Below are positions 1 through 6,224 of a stretch of DNA of 8,461 nt, in pieces (the first letter of the stretch is position 1; each line of letters begins with the position of its first letter). The DNA lies in assembly GCA_020252385.1 (NCBI GenBank), contig JADCDC010000290.1, positions 1 through 8,461 of the forward strand, given 5' to 3'. Made by a program: the position numbers and the translations under genes. Source of the DNA: Aestuariivirga sp. GTDB taxonomy: Bacteria; Pseudomonadota; Alphaproteobacteria; Rhizobiales; Aestuariivirgaceae. Under the pieces are notes generated by a model that did not search any database, was not told where the DNA came from, and worked only from the letters and a program-made list of their open reading frames with translations.

Positions 1-1325
1 CGCTGGATGCTGGCCAGGGCGGGTTCAGCTTCTTCGAATTTGCGCTGGTCGGTGTGCCGCTGCTCGTGGGCACCATGGCAATCATCGTGCTGTTCGGCGA
101 GAAGCTCCTGCCGTTCCGAAACGGCGCGTCGATGCCCGCCGATTTCAGCCGCCACGCCCAGACATTGATCGAACAATACGGCCTGTCGAGCGGCGTGTTC
201 CGCCTGCGCGTCAAGGCGTCCTCGCAGCTCGTGGGCACCGGCCGCGATGCCCTGTCCGGGCTGCTGACCGAGCACGGCCTGGCCTTCGTTGCCCTGCAGG
301 ACGGCAAGACGGGCATGCCGCTCCGGCGCGAGACGATCGCGGAGGGCGACTACCTGATCCTCAAGGGCGATGCCGACGCCGCGGCGCGCTTCGCTGCCGG
401 CGCTCACATGGCGCTGCGCGAGGAAGCTGACGTGGGCGAGGGCGGCAACACGCTGTTCAACCGCAGCTCCGGCCTCGCCGAGGTCGTCATCCCACCGCGC
501 TCCGGGCTGATCGGCAGCAAGGCCTTTCCCGGCATGGTCACGGAAAGCGGCGATCTCATCATCCTGTCGGTGTCGCGCGCCGGCGTGACGCTCGACGCCG
601 GGGAGACGGAACTCCAGGCCGGCGACACGCTGTTGCTGCAGGGCACCTGGAAGGCGCTGGACGAGCGCCTGGCCGACCCGGATGTGCTGGTGGTGAATTC
701 GCCCGAGCTCGTGCGCCGCCAGGCCGTGCCGATGGGGCCTGGCGCCAAGCAGGCCGTGGTCATCCTCCTCGTCATGGTCCTGCTGCTCGCCACCGGCATC
801 GTGCCCACCGCCGTTGCAGGCATGCTGGCGGCGGGTGCCGTGGTGCTGTCCGGCATCATGAACATCGAGCACGCCTACCGCGCCATCAACTGGACGACTG
901 TCATCATGGTGGCGGCGATGATGCCGCTCTCGACCGCGATGCAGGAGACAGGTGCTGCGCAGCTGATGGCGGAGTATCTCGTCGCCGCGGTCGGTGATTA
1001 CGGCCCCTACGCGCTGCTCGCCGGTCTGTTCGTCCTGACGGCGGTACTGGGCCAGCTCATTTCCAACACGGCCACGGCGCTGATCGTCATTCCCATCGGC
1101 GTGGCCTCCGCCAAGGTGCTGGGCATGTCGCCCGAGCCGGTCCTGATGTCGACGGCAGTCGCTGCCGCCGCGTCCTTCCTCACGCCCATCGCCACCCCGA
1201 CCAATCTCATGGTCATGGGACCCGGCGGCTATGCCTTCAGTGACTACTGGAAGCTCGGCCTGCCGCTGATGATCTGGTTCTTCGTGGTGGCCGTCTTCTT
1301 CATTCCCCTCGTCTGGAGGTTCTGA
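1..1325 (+). CDS. SLC13/DASS-family permease with two RCK_C domains (5' end missing)
   Basis: Secondary transporter of the inner membrane in the SLC13 (divalent anion:sodium symporter) superfamily; members carry sulfate, di- or tricarboxylates or other anions, and the substrate here is unknown. The frame is open from base 3, giving 440 visible residues; members with this layout are about 590 residues, so roughly 150 N-terminal residues lie outside the window. A GTG at 54 is internal, because the residues before it continue a typical membrane segment. Visible order: a membrane segment (about 11-38), two cytosolic RCK_C/TrkA-C domains (about 64-135 and 155-224), then a membrane bundle to the C-terminus. 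Family substrate-site signatures are present: Ser-Asn-Thr at 354-356 in one half and Thr-Pro-Thr-Asn at 398-401 in the other. RCK_C domains usually bind small ligands, which suggests gating or regulation of transport. It ends two bases before the AbgT gene. Confidence 0.88.
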   Translation, partial: LDAGQGGFSFFEFALVGVPLLVGTMAIIVLFGEKLLPFRNGASMPADFSRHAQTLIEQYGLSSGVFRLRVKASSQLVGTGRDALSGLLTEHGLAFVALQDGKTGMPLRRETIAEGDYLILKGDADAAARFAAGAHMALREEADVGEGGNTLFNRSSGLAEVVIPPRSGLIGSKAFPGMVTESGDLIILSVSRAGVTLDAGETELQAGDTLLLQGTWKALDERLADPDVLVVNSPELVRRQAVPMGPGAKQAVVILLVMVLLLATGIVPTAVAGMLAAGAVVLSGIMNIEHAYRAINWTTVIMVAAMMPLSTAMQETGAAQLMAEYLVAAVGDYGPYALLAGLFVLTAVLGQLISNTATALIVIPIGVASAKVLGMSPEPVLMSTAVAAAASFLTPIATPTNLMVMGPGGYAFSDYWKLGLPLMIWFFVVAVFFIPLVWRF

Positions 1326-1327
1326 TC

Positions 1328-2881
1328 ATGAGCAAGACCGCAGAGACCGCCAAGACCGATCCGAAGGCCGCAACAGGCTTCCTCGCAACCGTCGAGCGGG
1401 TGGGCAACATGGTGCCGCACCCTGCCATCATCTTCTTCATCCTGATCGCCATCGTCATCGCCTTCTCCGCACTCTTCGGGGCACTCGGCACCACCGTCAC
1501 CTATGACGCATATGACGAGTCCGTTGGCGACATCGTGGAACAGACGACGTCGGTGCGCAGCCTGCTCTCGCCCGACGGCATCCGCTTCATGCTGACGAGC
1601 CCGGTTGCCAATTTCCTGGGCTTCACCGGCGTCGGCGTCATCCTGGTGGCGATGATCGGTGTGGGCATCGCCGAGGAATCGGGCCTCATCGCCACGCTGG
1701 TCCGCAAGCTGGTGGCCATCGCGCCGCGCTCCATCTTCACATTCATGATCGTCATGGTGGGCGTGCTATCCTCGATCGCCGCGGATGCGGGCTATCTGGT
1801 GCTCGTGCCCCTCGCCGCCGCGGCCTTCCACAGCATGGGCCGGCATCCGCTCGCCGGCCTCGCCGCGGGCTTCTCAGGCGTGGCAGCCGTGTTCCTCGTC
1901 AACCTTTTCGTGACGCCGACGGACGCGCTCCTGACCGAGGTCACCAACGACGCGATCCGCACCGTCAATCCCAACATGCAGATCACGCTGGTGGGCAACC
2001 TGTTCTTCATGATCGTGTCCTCGATCCTCATGGCGATCATCTGCACGGTCATCACCGAACGCTTCGTCGAGCCGCGGCTTGGGCCCTATGGTGGCGAGGT
2101 CAAGGTCGAGGCGTCCGAAGGCCTCTCCGAGAGCGAGCAGCGCGGCCTCAAGTTCGCCGGAAGGGCCTTCCTCGGCTTCCTCGCAGTCGTCCTGTTGCTC
2201 ACGGCACCCCCGATTCCCTGGGGCATCATGCGCAACCAGGAGACCGGCGGCATCATGTCGGGTTCCCCCTTCATGAGCGCGCTGATCGTGCTGATCAGCC
2301 TGCTGTTCCTGGTCATCGGCTATGCCTACGGCCGCGGTGCCGGCACCATCAAGAACGCCACCGCGGCCATCGGCCTCATCACCAAGACCTGGAGCAACCT
2401 CGCAGGCATGATCTTCCTCTTGTTCGTGATCGCGAACTTCATCGCCTTCTTCAACTGGACGAATCTGGCGACGGTGATGGCGGTCAACCTCGCCGACTTC
2501 CTGCAGAACGTGCCGATCGGGGCGACGGGCTACATCATCCTGTTCGTGATCGTCGTGGCGCTGATCGACATCATCCTCACCGGTGCGCTCGCCAAGTGGG
2601 CGATCCTGGCGCCTGTCTTCATTCCGCTGTTCATGCGCCTTGGAGGAGATCCGAACCTGGTGCTTGCCGCCTACCGCGTGGGCGACAGCCCGATGAACGT
2701 CATCACGCCGTTGAACGTCTATCTCGCGGTGATGGTGGGCTTCGCACAGAAATACGTGAAGGACGCCGGCATCGGCACCATCGTCGCGCTGATGCTGCCC
2801 TACACTGCCGTGCTGCTCGTCCTCTGGACGCTGCTGCTCATCGTGTGGAACATGTTCGGCATACCCCTCGGACCGGGCTGA
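1328..2881 (+). CDS. AbgT-family transporter
   Basis: Inner-membrane transporter of the AbgT family (517 residues, the usual length). E. coli AbgT imports p-aminobenzoyl-glutamate, a folate breakdown product; the homologues YdaH and MtrF have been reported to export sulfonamides. The N-terminus has the family signature Val-Glu-Arg-Val-Gly-Asn near 22-27 followed by a Pro-His-Pro-Ala-led first helix. The residues reported as important in YdaH/MtrF appear to be kept: Asp199 in a Thr-Pro-Thr-Asp motif, Trp424, Pro442, Arg450 and Asp453; the Trp-Pro-Arg-Asp spacing (18, 8 and 3) matches what I recall for YdaH. A hydrophilic loop at about 254-275 separates two halves. The ATG at 1328 follows a strong GGAGG at 1315-1319 (8-base spacer) inside the end of the upstream permease, so the two genes are probably co-transcribed. 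No abgA/abgB-type hydrolase is in the window, so the physiological substrate stays open. Confidence 0.93.
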   Translation: MSKTAETAKTDPKAATGFLATVERVGNMVPHPAIIFFILIAIVIAFSALFGALGTTVTYDAYDESVGDIVEQTTSVRSLLSPDGIRFMLTSPVANFLGFTGVGVILVAMIGVGIAEESGLIATLVRKLVAIAPRSIFTFMIVMVGVLSSIAADAGYLVLVPLAAAAFHSMGRHPLAGLAAGFSGVAAVFLVNLFVTPTDALLTEVTNDAIRTVNPNMQITLVGNLFFMIVSSILMAIICTVITERFVEPRLGPYGGEVKVEASEGLSESEQRGLKFAGRAFLGFLAVVLLLTAPPIPWGIMRNQETGGIMSGSPFMSALIVLISLLFLVIGYAYGRGAGTIKNATAAIGLITKTWSNLAGMIFLLFVIANFIAFFNWTNLATVMAVNLADFLQNVPIGATGYIILFVIVVALIDIILTGALAKWAILAPVFIPLFMRLGGDPNLVLAAYRVGDSPMNVITPLNVYLAVMVGFAQKYVKDAGIGTIVALMLPYTAVLLVLWTLLLIVWNMFGIPLGPG

Positions 2882-2888
2882 CGGGTGC

Positions 2889-4448
2889 ATGTCGGGTCAG
2901 CCGGCACACGGCATCGGTCCGTCACTTGATGCGCTGAGGCCACTCACCCCGGCCGAGGAGCGCATCATCGCCGACCTGAGCGTCGGCGAGTTCGACCGCC
3001 TGGGTGACGGGCTTCGTCCGGAGGCTGCGGATCCATCACGCGAGGTTCGGGCCGCGTTCCTGCGCTTTCTCATCCTGGGCGGCGACGAGCGTCACCGGCC
3101 GCATGAAAAGGGCGTGCGCGTCTCGGGCGGGTGGATCTCCGGCGTTCTCGACCTCGAGGGCGCACGCATCCCCCGCGACATCGGCCTCAAGGACTGCCGT
3201 TTCGATGCCGTGCCGGTGCTGCGCTATGCGGTGATCGACAATCTGTTCCTCGACGGTTCGGCACTTCCCGGCCTGCAGGCCGACAGGCTGGAGGCGCGCG
3301 GCGGCGTGTCACTCAAGAGTGCCGAATTCAGCGGCGAGGTGCAGCTGTCGGGAAGCCGGCTCGGCGGCAATCTCAGTCTCGATGGCGCCGCAATCGCATG
3401 TGCCGGACGCATGGCACTGGTGGCGGATGGCATCGAGGTGAAATCGGTGGAACTGCGCGGCGCCACGATTGCCGGGGAGACTCGCATGACCTCGGCGCGC
3501 GTCGATGGCGATCTCGATCTCACGGGCGCGAGGCTGTCTCATGCCGGAGGTGAGGCGCTTCACCTCAATCGCACGGTGGTCCGCGGCGGGATGTTCCTGC
3601 GTGGCGGTGCAGAGATCAAGGGCGCGCTCGACCTGACCGGCGCATCGGTCGACACGCTGCACGACGACGAGGCTTCATGGCCGAAGCCCGGCGATCTCCT
3701 GCTGAACCGCTGCCTCTACAACGCCCTGATCGGCGGACCGATGGATGCCCGCCGGCGCCTTGCCTGGCTGGCGCGGCAGTCACCGGAGCGCTGGGGCGAG
3801 GATTTCTGGCCGCAACCCTATGAGCAGCTCGCCTATGTCTTCCGCGAGATGGGCCACGACGAGGATGCGCGCACTGTTCTGGTCGAGAAAGAGCGCCTGC
3901 AGCGCGCTGCCCGCCGGGCCCGCACTCCGAGCCCGCTGTGGCGCTTGCTCCTCGGCTTCAAGGACGGCCTGCTTGGCATCACGCTGGGCTATGGGCGAAA
4001 GCCCCTCCTGTCCTTCGCGTGGCTCATGCTGTTCTGGGGCCTCGGTGTGGTGGTCTTCGCCTGGGCACAGGCGCAATCCGCGATCAAGCCGAACAGCCCC
4101 TTCGTCCTGCGCTCGCCTGAGTGGATGGCGTGCAACGTGGCGCAGGGCGTTGAATTGGCGCTGGCCACCGGTCCGGCGCCCGGCCGCGCCTCGCCCGGCC
4201 AGTCCCAGCTGCACTGTTTCCTCGCCCAGCCCGAGGCCGCCAGCTATCCTGCGTTCAATGCGCTGATGTATTCCCTCGACGCGCTCTTCCCGGTGCTCGA
4301 GATCGGCCAGCGGGAATACTGGCGCCCCGATCCGAACAAGCGCTTCGGCACATTCGCCATGGCCTACTTCTATTTCCAGGCCATGGTGGGATGGGCGCTG
4401 AGCCTGCTGGCGATCGCAGGATTCTCAGGATTGGTCCGGTCCCGCTAG
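2889..4448 (+). CDS. Conserved membrane protein with repeated, probable beta-helical N-terminal domain
   Basis: Function unknown (519 residues). I recognise the architecture from proteins common in alphaproteobacteria and actinobacteria, sometimes labelled 'membrane-associated oxidoreductase', but no redox motif is visible. Order: a helical N-terminus (about 14-65) with a Leu-Thr-Pro-Ala-Glu start and a Leu-Gly-Asp-Gly motif; strand-rich repeats (about 78-256) with alternating hydrophobic residues and Gly-Asp-Leu-Asp-Leu-like turns, resembling a pentapeptide-type or right-handed beta-helix; a helical linker (about 285-345) containing Arg-Gln-Ser-Pro-Glu-Arg-Trp and a charged helix; a membrane helix at 373-393; a hydrophilic loop with Cys415 and Cys443; an aromatic segment around Asn457-Trp478; and a final membrane helix at about 490-515. 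Two helices flanking an extracytoplasmic loop loosely recall two-helix channels, which is only a guess. The ATG at 2889 lies seven bases after the AbgT stop; the ribosome binding site is weak, so translation may depend on coupling. Confidence 0.85.
   Translation: MSGQPAHGIGPSLDALRPLTPAEERIIADLSVGEFDRLGDGLRPEAADPSREVRAAFLRFLILGGDERHRPHEKGVRVSGGWISGVLDLEGARIPRDIGLKDCRFDAVPVLRYAVIDNLFLDGSALPGLQADRLEARGGVSLKSAEFSGEVQLSGSRLGGNLSLDGAAIACAGRMALVADGIEVKSVELRGATIAGETRMTSARVDGDLDLTGARLSHAGGEALHLNRTVVRGGMFLRGGAEIKGALDLTGASVDTLHDDEASWPKPGDLLLNRCLYNALIGGPMDARRRLAWLARQSPERWGEDFWPQPYEQLAYVFREMGHDEDARTVLVEKERLQRAARRARTPSPLWRLLLGFKDGLLGITLGYGRKPLLSFAWLMLFWGLGVVVFAWAQAQSAIKPNSPFVLRSPEWMACNVAQGVELALATGPAPGRASPGQSQLHCFLAQPEAASYPAFNALMYSLDALFPVLEIGQREYWRPDPNKRFGTFAMAYFYFQAMVGWALSLLAIAGFSGLVRSR
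3288..3650 (+). repeat. Degenerate protein-level tandem repeat, period about 47-49 codons
   Basis: Residues 134-254 of the membrane protein contain two full copies and one partial copy of a unit. Aligned cores are Val140-Ser-Leu-Lys to Gly149-Glu-Val, Val187-Glu-Leu-Arg to Gly196-Glu-Thr, and Met235-Phe-Leu-Arg to Gly245-Ala-Leu. The offset between copies 1 and 2 is 47 residues, and between copies 2 and 3 it is 48-49. Each unit contains two strand pairs with a Gly-X-Leu-X-Leu-X-Gly-Ala turn. The DNA copies have diverged, so this is an old internal duplication rather than a recent slippage array. I recall longer relatives with more units, so copy number probably varies within the family. Confidence 0.55.
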
Positions 4449-4468
4449 AGTATCGGGCGAAGGACTGG

Positions 4469-4486
4469 CCTTCATCGTGATGTCAT
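4469..4486 (+). promoter_or_regulatory. Candidate PhoB (Pho) box upstream of the phn operon
   Basis: PhoB boxes are two direct 7-base repeats of CTGTCAT spaced by 4 bases (11-base period). Here CCTTCAT (5 of 7) is followed by CGTG and then ATGTCAT (6 of 7), giving 11 of 14 at the exact spacing. It ends 35 bases before the acyltransferase start, in the only intergenic gap, and phn operons are classic Pho-regulon members. Against it: the spacer is not AT-rich, and there is no convincing -10 hexamer about 10 bases downstream. The same stretch also contains a small CATC-GT-GATG palindrome that could be an unrelated operator. Confidence 0.35.
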
Positions 4487-4509
4487 CCGGCTCCTGCAGC
4501 GTTCCGCTC

Positions 4510-4515
4510 AGGAGA
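4510..4515 (+). promoter_or_regulatory. Ribosome binding site that fixes the acyltransferase start
   Basis: AGGAGA lies six bases before the ATG at 4522. The upstream in-frame GTG (4477) and ATG (4480) have no comparable sequence and would place the Pho-like repeat inside the gene. The site therefore favours the start at 4522. Confidence 0.7.
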
Positions 4516-4521
4516 ATCAGC

Positions 4522-5172
4522 ATGCCTCAACTCGGGCGCGAGCCCTTCATTCACACCGGCGCCGTCGTGCGGAACTGCAAGCTCGGGTCCTTCGTCGAGA
4601 TCGGCGAAGGCAGCCAGCTTCTGGAGTCCTCGCTGGGAGACTACAGCTACACCGCGCGCTATGCCGACATCGCATATTCCTTTCTCGGCAAGTTCGTGAA
4701 CGTCGCGGCCTTCACGCGCTTCAATCCGGGTGAACATCCTTATCACCGCGCGTCGCTGCATCATTTCATGTACCGCTCAAGCTATTACTGGCCCGATGAA
4801 CCCGACGAGGCGTCCGTCTTCGACTGGCGTCGTTCCCGGCCGGTGCGCGTGGGGCACGACAGCTGGATCGGCCATGGCGCCGTGATCATGAAGGGCGTCA
4901 CTATCGGAAACGGTGCCGTCATCGGCGCCAAGTCGGTGGTGACGAAGGACGTGCCGGCTTATGCGGTGGTTGCCGGCGCCCCGGCGATGCTGGTGAAGTG
5001 GCGGCACCCGCGGGGCGTAGCCGACCGGCTCGAGGCCCTGTCCTGGTGGGACTGGACGCATGAGCAGCTGCGCGTGGCGCTGCCTGACTTCCGCTCGCTG
5101 TCGGCCGAAGCGTTCCTCGAGAAATATGAGCGCACCCTGCCTGTCATGCAGCCGTTACATTCGGTTGGTTAG
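4522..5172 (+). CDS. Phosphonate-associated hexapeptide-repeat (LbH) acyltransferase
   Basis: Acyl-CoA-dependent acyltransferase of the left-handed beta-helix (xenobiotic/chloramphenicol acetyltransferase-like) superfamily, belonging to the group found in phn clusters (the TIGR03308-type 'phosphonate metabolism, hexapeptide repeat' family). The acceptor is not established; acetylation of an aminophosphonate or a pathway intermediate is plausible by analogy with PhnO, which is an unrelated GNAT enzyme. With the start at 4522 it has 216 residues. Hexapeptide coils span about 10-66 and 108-155. Between them an inserted loop (about 67-107) contains Asn-Pro-Gly-Glu-His-Pro, where His72 is the likely catalytic base, and Tyr/Trp residues. 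The coils end with the typical Gly-Ala-Pro-Ala turn at 152-155, followed by a C-terminal helical region with a Trp-Trp-Asp-Trp motif at 175-178. It is the first gene of the phn operon, ending seven bases before phnG. Confidence 0.88.
   Translation: MPQLGREPFIHTGAVVRNCKLGSFVEIGEGSQLLESSLGDYSYTARYADIAYSFLGKFVNVAAFTRFNPGEHPYHRASLHHFMYRSSYYWPDEPDEASVFDWRRSRPVRVGHDSWIGHGAVIMKGVTIGNGAVIGAKSVVTKDVPAYAVVAGAPAMLVKWRHPRGVADRLEALSWWDWTHEQLRVALPDFRSLSAEAFLEKYERTLPVMQPLHSVG
5141..5158 (+). promoter_or_regulatory. Second candidate PhoB box, just upstream of phnG
   Basis: A perfect CTGTCAT (5141-5147) is followed by four bases and CCGTTAC (5152-5158). The second half matches CTGTCAT at 4 of 7, or 5 of 7 if the last base may be C or T. 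It lies inside the end of the acyltransferase gene, 21 bases before the phnG ATG. A promoter here would start transcription almost at that ATG, implying a leaderless or near-leaderless message. A perfect single half-site also occurs at 898-904 inside the permease gene, so chance matches do occur. Confidence 0.25.
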
Positions 5173-5201
5173 AGGGCTCATGATCCCGATAGCACCGAAT
5201 G
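5158..5201. repeat. 8-bp inverted repeat bracketing the phnG start
   Basis: CATTCGGT (5158-5165) is the exact reverse complement of ACCGAATG (5194-5201). The 28-base spacer contains the acyltransferase stop, the phnG ribosome binding site and the ATG at 5180. Inside it GGG (5174-5176, part of the binding site) could pair with CCC (5185-5187). In RNA this could form a hairpin that masks phnG initiation; in DNA it could be a widely spaced operator. Several 8-bp inverted repeats of this spacing are expected by chance in a window this size, so only the location makes it notable. Confidence 0.35.
5171..5176 (+). promoter_or_regulatory. phnG ribosome binding site overlapping the upstream stop codon
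   Basis: AGAGGG overlaps the acyltransferase TAG (5170-5172) and sits only three bases before the ATG at 5180, which is shorter than usual. Ribosomes finishing the acyltransferase would end on this site, so reinitiation is plausible. The alternative ATG at 5228 has no visible binding site. Confidence 0.5.
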
Positions 5202-5641
5202 AGGGCCACACCGGGCGTGCGGCATGGATGCGGATTCTCTCGCTCGCCGACTGGCGTGACCTCGAGCAGCTGGCCGCACACTATGCCGCGACCCCGCATG
5301 TGATGCTGCGCCCACCCGAGGCCGGACTGGTGATGCTGAGAGGCCGCATGGGCTCGACCGGTGCCGCGTTCAACCTCGGGGAGGCGACTGCCACCCGCTG
5401 CGCCGTGCGGCTGGCCGATGGTGCTGAGGGGCACGCCTATGTGATGGGCCGCAACGCTGCGCATGCGAAGCTGGCGGCGGTGCTTGATGCCCTCCTGCAG
5501 ACGGCGGAGCGCGGTCAAGAGGTGAGGGAGCGGGTGATCGACCCGCTCGCGCACAGGCTTACACAGAGCAACGTTGCCGCCGCCGCCAAGGCCGCGGCGA
5601 CCAAGGTCGATTTCTTCACCATGGTGCGTGGCGATGTCTGA
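5180..5641 (+). CDS. phnG: C-P lyase core subunit PhnG
   Basis: Cytosolic subunit of the C-P lyase core complex (PhnG2H2I2J2 in E. coli). Together with PhnI, PhnH and PhnL it is needed to couple the phosphonate to the ribose of ATP with release of adenine. The protein has 153 residues (E. coli about 150). It begins with the expected Gly-Arg-X-X-Trp-Met near 12-17 and shows the family's Arg-Pro-Pro-Glu-X-Gly-Leu-Val-Met segment (44-52), Arg-Gly-Arg-Met-Gly (54-58), the block Phe-Asn-Leu-Gly-Glu-Ala-Thr (64-70) followed by Thr-Arg-Cys (72-74), Gly-His-Ala-Tyr with Gly-Arg (84-91), and the C-terminal Val-Asp-Phe-Phe-Thr-Met-Val-Arg-Gly (143-151). The frame stays open further upstream, but that part reads only as shadow of the acyltransferase, so the ATG at 5180 is chosen. 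Its last 8 bases overlap phnH. Confidence 0.95.
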   Translation: MIPIAPNEGHTGRAAWMRILSLADWRDLEQLAAHYAATPHVMLRPPEAGLVMLRGRMGSTGAAFNLGEATATRCAVRLADGAEGHAYVMGRNAAHAKLAAVLDALLQTAERGQEVRERVIDPLAHRLTQSNVAAAAKAAATKVDFFTMVRGDV

Positions 5642-6224
5642 GCAGGGTTTCACCGATGCCGCGGTCGAGGCCGCCCACGCCTTCCGCGCCATCATGCAAG
5701 CCATGGCGCGGCCCGGCATGCCGGTTCCGTTGGAGGTGAAGCTCCAAGCGCCGCATCCGCTCGATCCGGCCTCGGCCGCGGTCGCGCTGACGCTCTGCGA
5801 CTTCCAGACGCCGCTCTGGCTGTCGCCCATGATGGCGACGGAGGCTGTGGCACACTATCTGAGATTTCACACTGGCGCGCCTCTCGTCGAAGAACGTGAG
5901 GGCGCGCACTTCGCCTTTCTCTCGGCCTCGGAAGAAACCCCCGCGCTCTCCCTGTTCTCGCAGGGAACGCATGAATATCCCGACCGCTCGGCCACGCTGG
6001 TGATCCAGGCCGCAACCTTCAACACCCGCGATGTGGTTCTCTCCGGCCCCGGCATCAAGGGCACGACTGGTTTCGGCGTCGCTGGCCTTTCGCAGCGCTT
6101 CTGGAGCGCGATGGCGGAAAACCACGCGCACTTTCCCATCGGCATCGACGTGATCTTCGCAGCACAAGGCAGGATCGCAGCACTACCGCGCTCGACGCGC
6201 GTTGTATTGCAGGAGACCGTCTGA
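5634..6224 (+). CDS. phnH: C-P lyase core subunit PhnH
   Basis: Cytosolic C-P lyase core subunit. E. coli PhnH has a fold related to PLP-dependent transferases but binds no PLP, and it sits on the PhnG-I-J core. The protein has 196 residues (E. coli 194). Typical features: an N-terminal helix with His15-Ala-Phe-Arg and Ala-Arg-Pro-Gly-Met-Pro at 25-30, Thr-Leu-Cys-Asp at 53-56 followed by Thr-Pro-Leu-Trp, Tyr-Pro-Asp-Arg-Ser-Ala at 115-120, Ser-Gly-Pro-Gly-Ile at 137-141, and Phe-Pro-Ile-Gly-Ile-Asp near 167-172. The ATG at 5634 overlaps the end of phnG by 8 bases, giving translational coupling; in-frame codons before it only shadow phnG. Its TGA shares one base with the phnI ATG. Confidence 0.95.
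   Translation: MSEQGFTDAAVEAAHAFRAIMQAMARPGMPVPLEVKLQAPHPLDPASAAVALTLCDFQTPLWLSPMMATEAVAHYLRFHTGAPLVEEREGAHFAFLSASEETPALSLFSQGTHEYPDRSATLVIQAATFNTRDVVLSGPGIKGTTGFGVAGLSQRFWSAMAENHAHFPIGIDVIFAAQGRIAALPRSTRVVLQETV

Larger units (their letters stand above)
4449..4521. other. Only true intergenic gap; boundary between transporter block and phn operon
   Basis: This 73-base gap separates the stop of the membrane-protein gene from the preferred start of the acyltransferase gene. It holds the PhoB-box-like repeat and the ribosome binding site listed separately. A 5-bp stem (GAAGG at 4459-4463 with CCTTC at 4469-4473) lacks a T tract and is not called a terminator. No good sigma-70 -10 hexamer was found by eye. 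Confidence 0.6.

Noticed and set aside
54..56. GTG at 54 as the true start of the first gene
   Set aside because: The frame is open back to base 3, and the 17 residues before the GTG form part of a typical SLC13 membrane segment, so the gene begins outside the window.
898..904. Perfect CTGTCAT half-site inside the permease gene
   Set aside because: There is no second heptamer at the 11-base spacing and no gene start nearby; it shows that single half-sites arise by chance here.
1874..2890. Minus-strand open frame (about 338 codons) opposite the AbgT gene
   Set aside because: The product is a low-complexity Asp/His/Glu/Arg-rich string, typical of a shadow of a hydrophobic membrane protein gene; no recognisable domain.
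4459..4473. Small hairpin GAAGG/CCTTC after the membrane-protein gene as a terminator
   Set aside because: The stem is only 5 bp and no T run follows. It may be coincidence, and it overlaps the Pho-like repeat.
4477..4521. Upstream GTG/ATG start adding 15 residues to the acyltransferase
   Set aside because: The extension has no ribosome binding site and does not resemble the family N-terminus, whereas AGGAGA is correctly placed before the ATG at 4522.
5060..5179. Longer phnG starting inside the acyltransferase gene
   Set aside because: The extra 40 residues are Ser/Cys/Arg-rich shadow sequence of the acyltransferase frame and unlike any PhnG N-terminus; starting at 5180 gives the family length.
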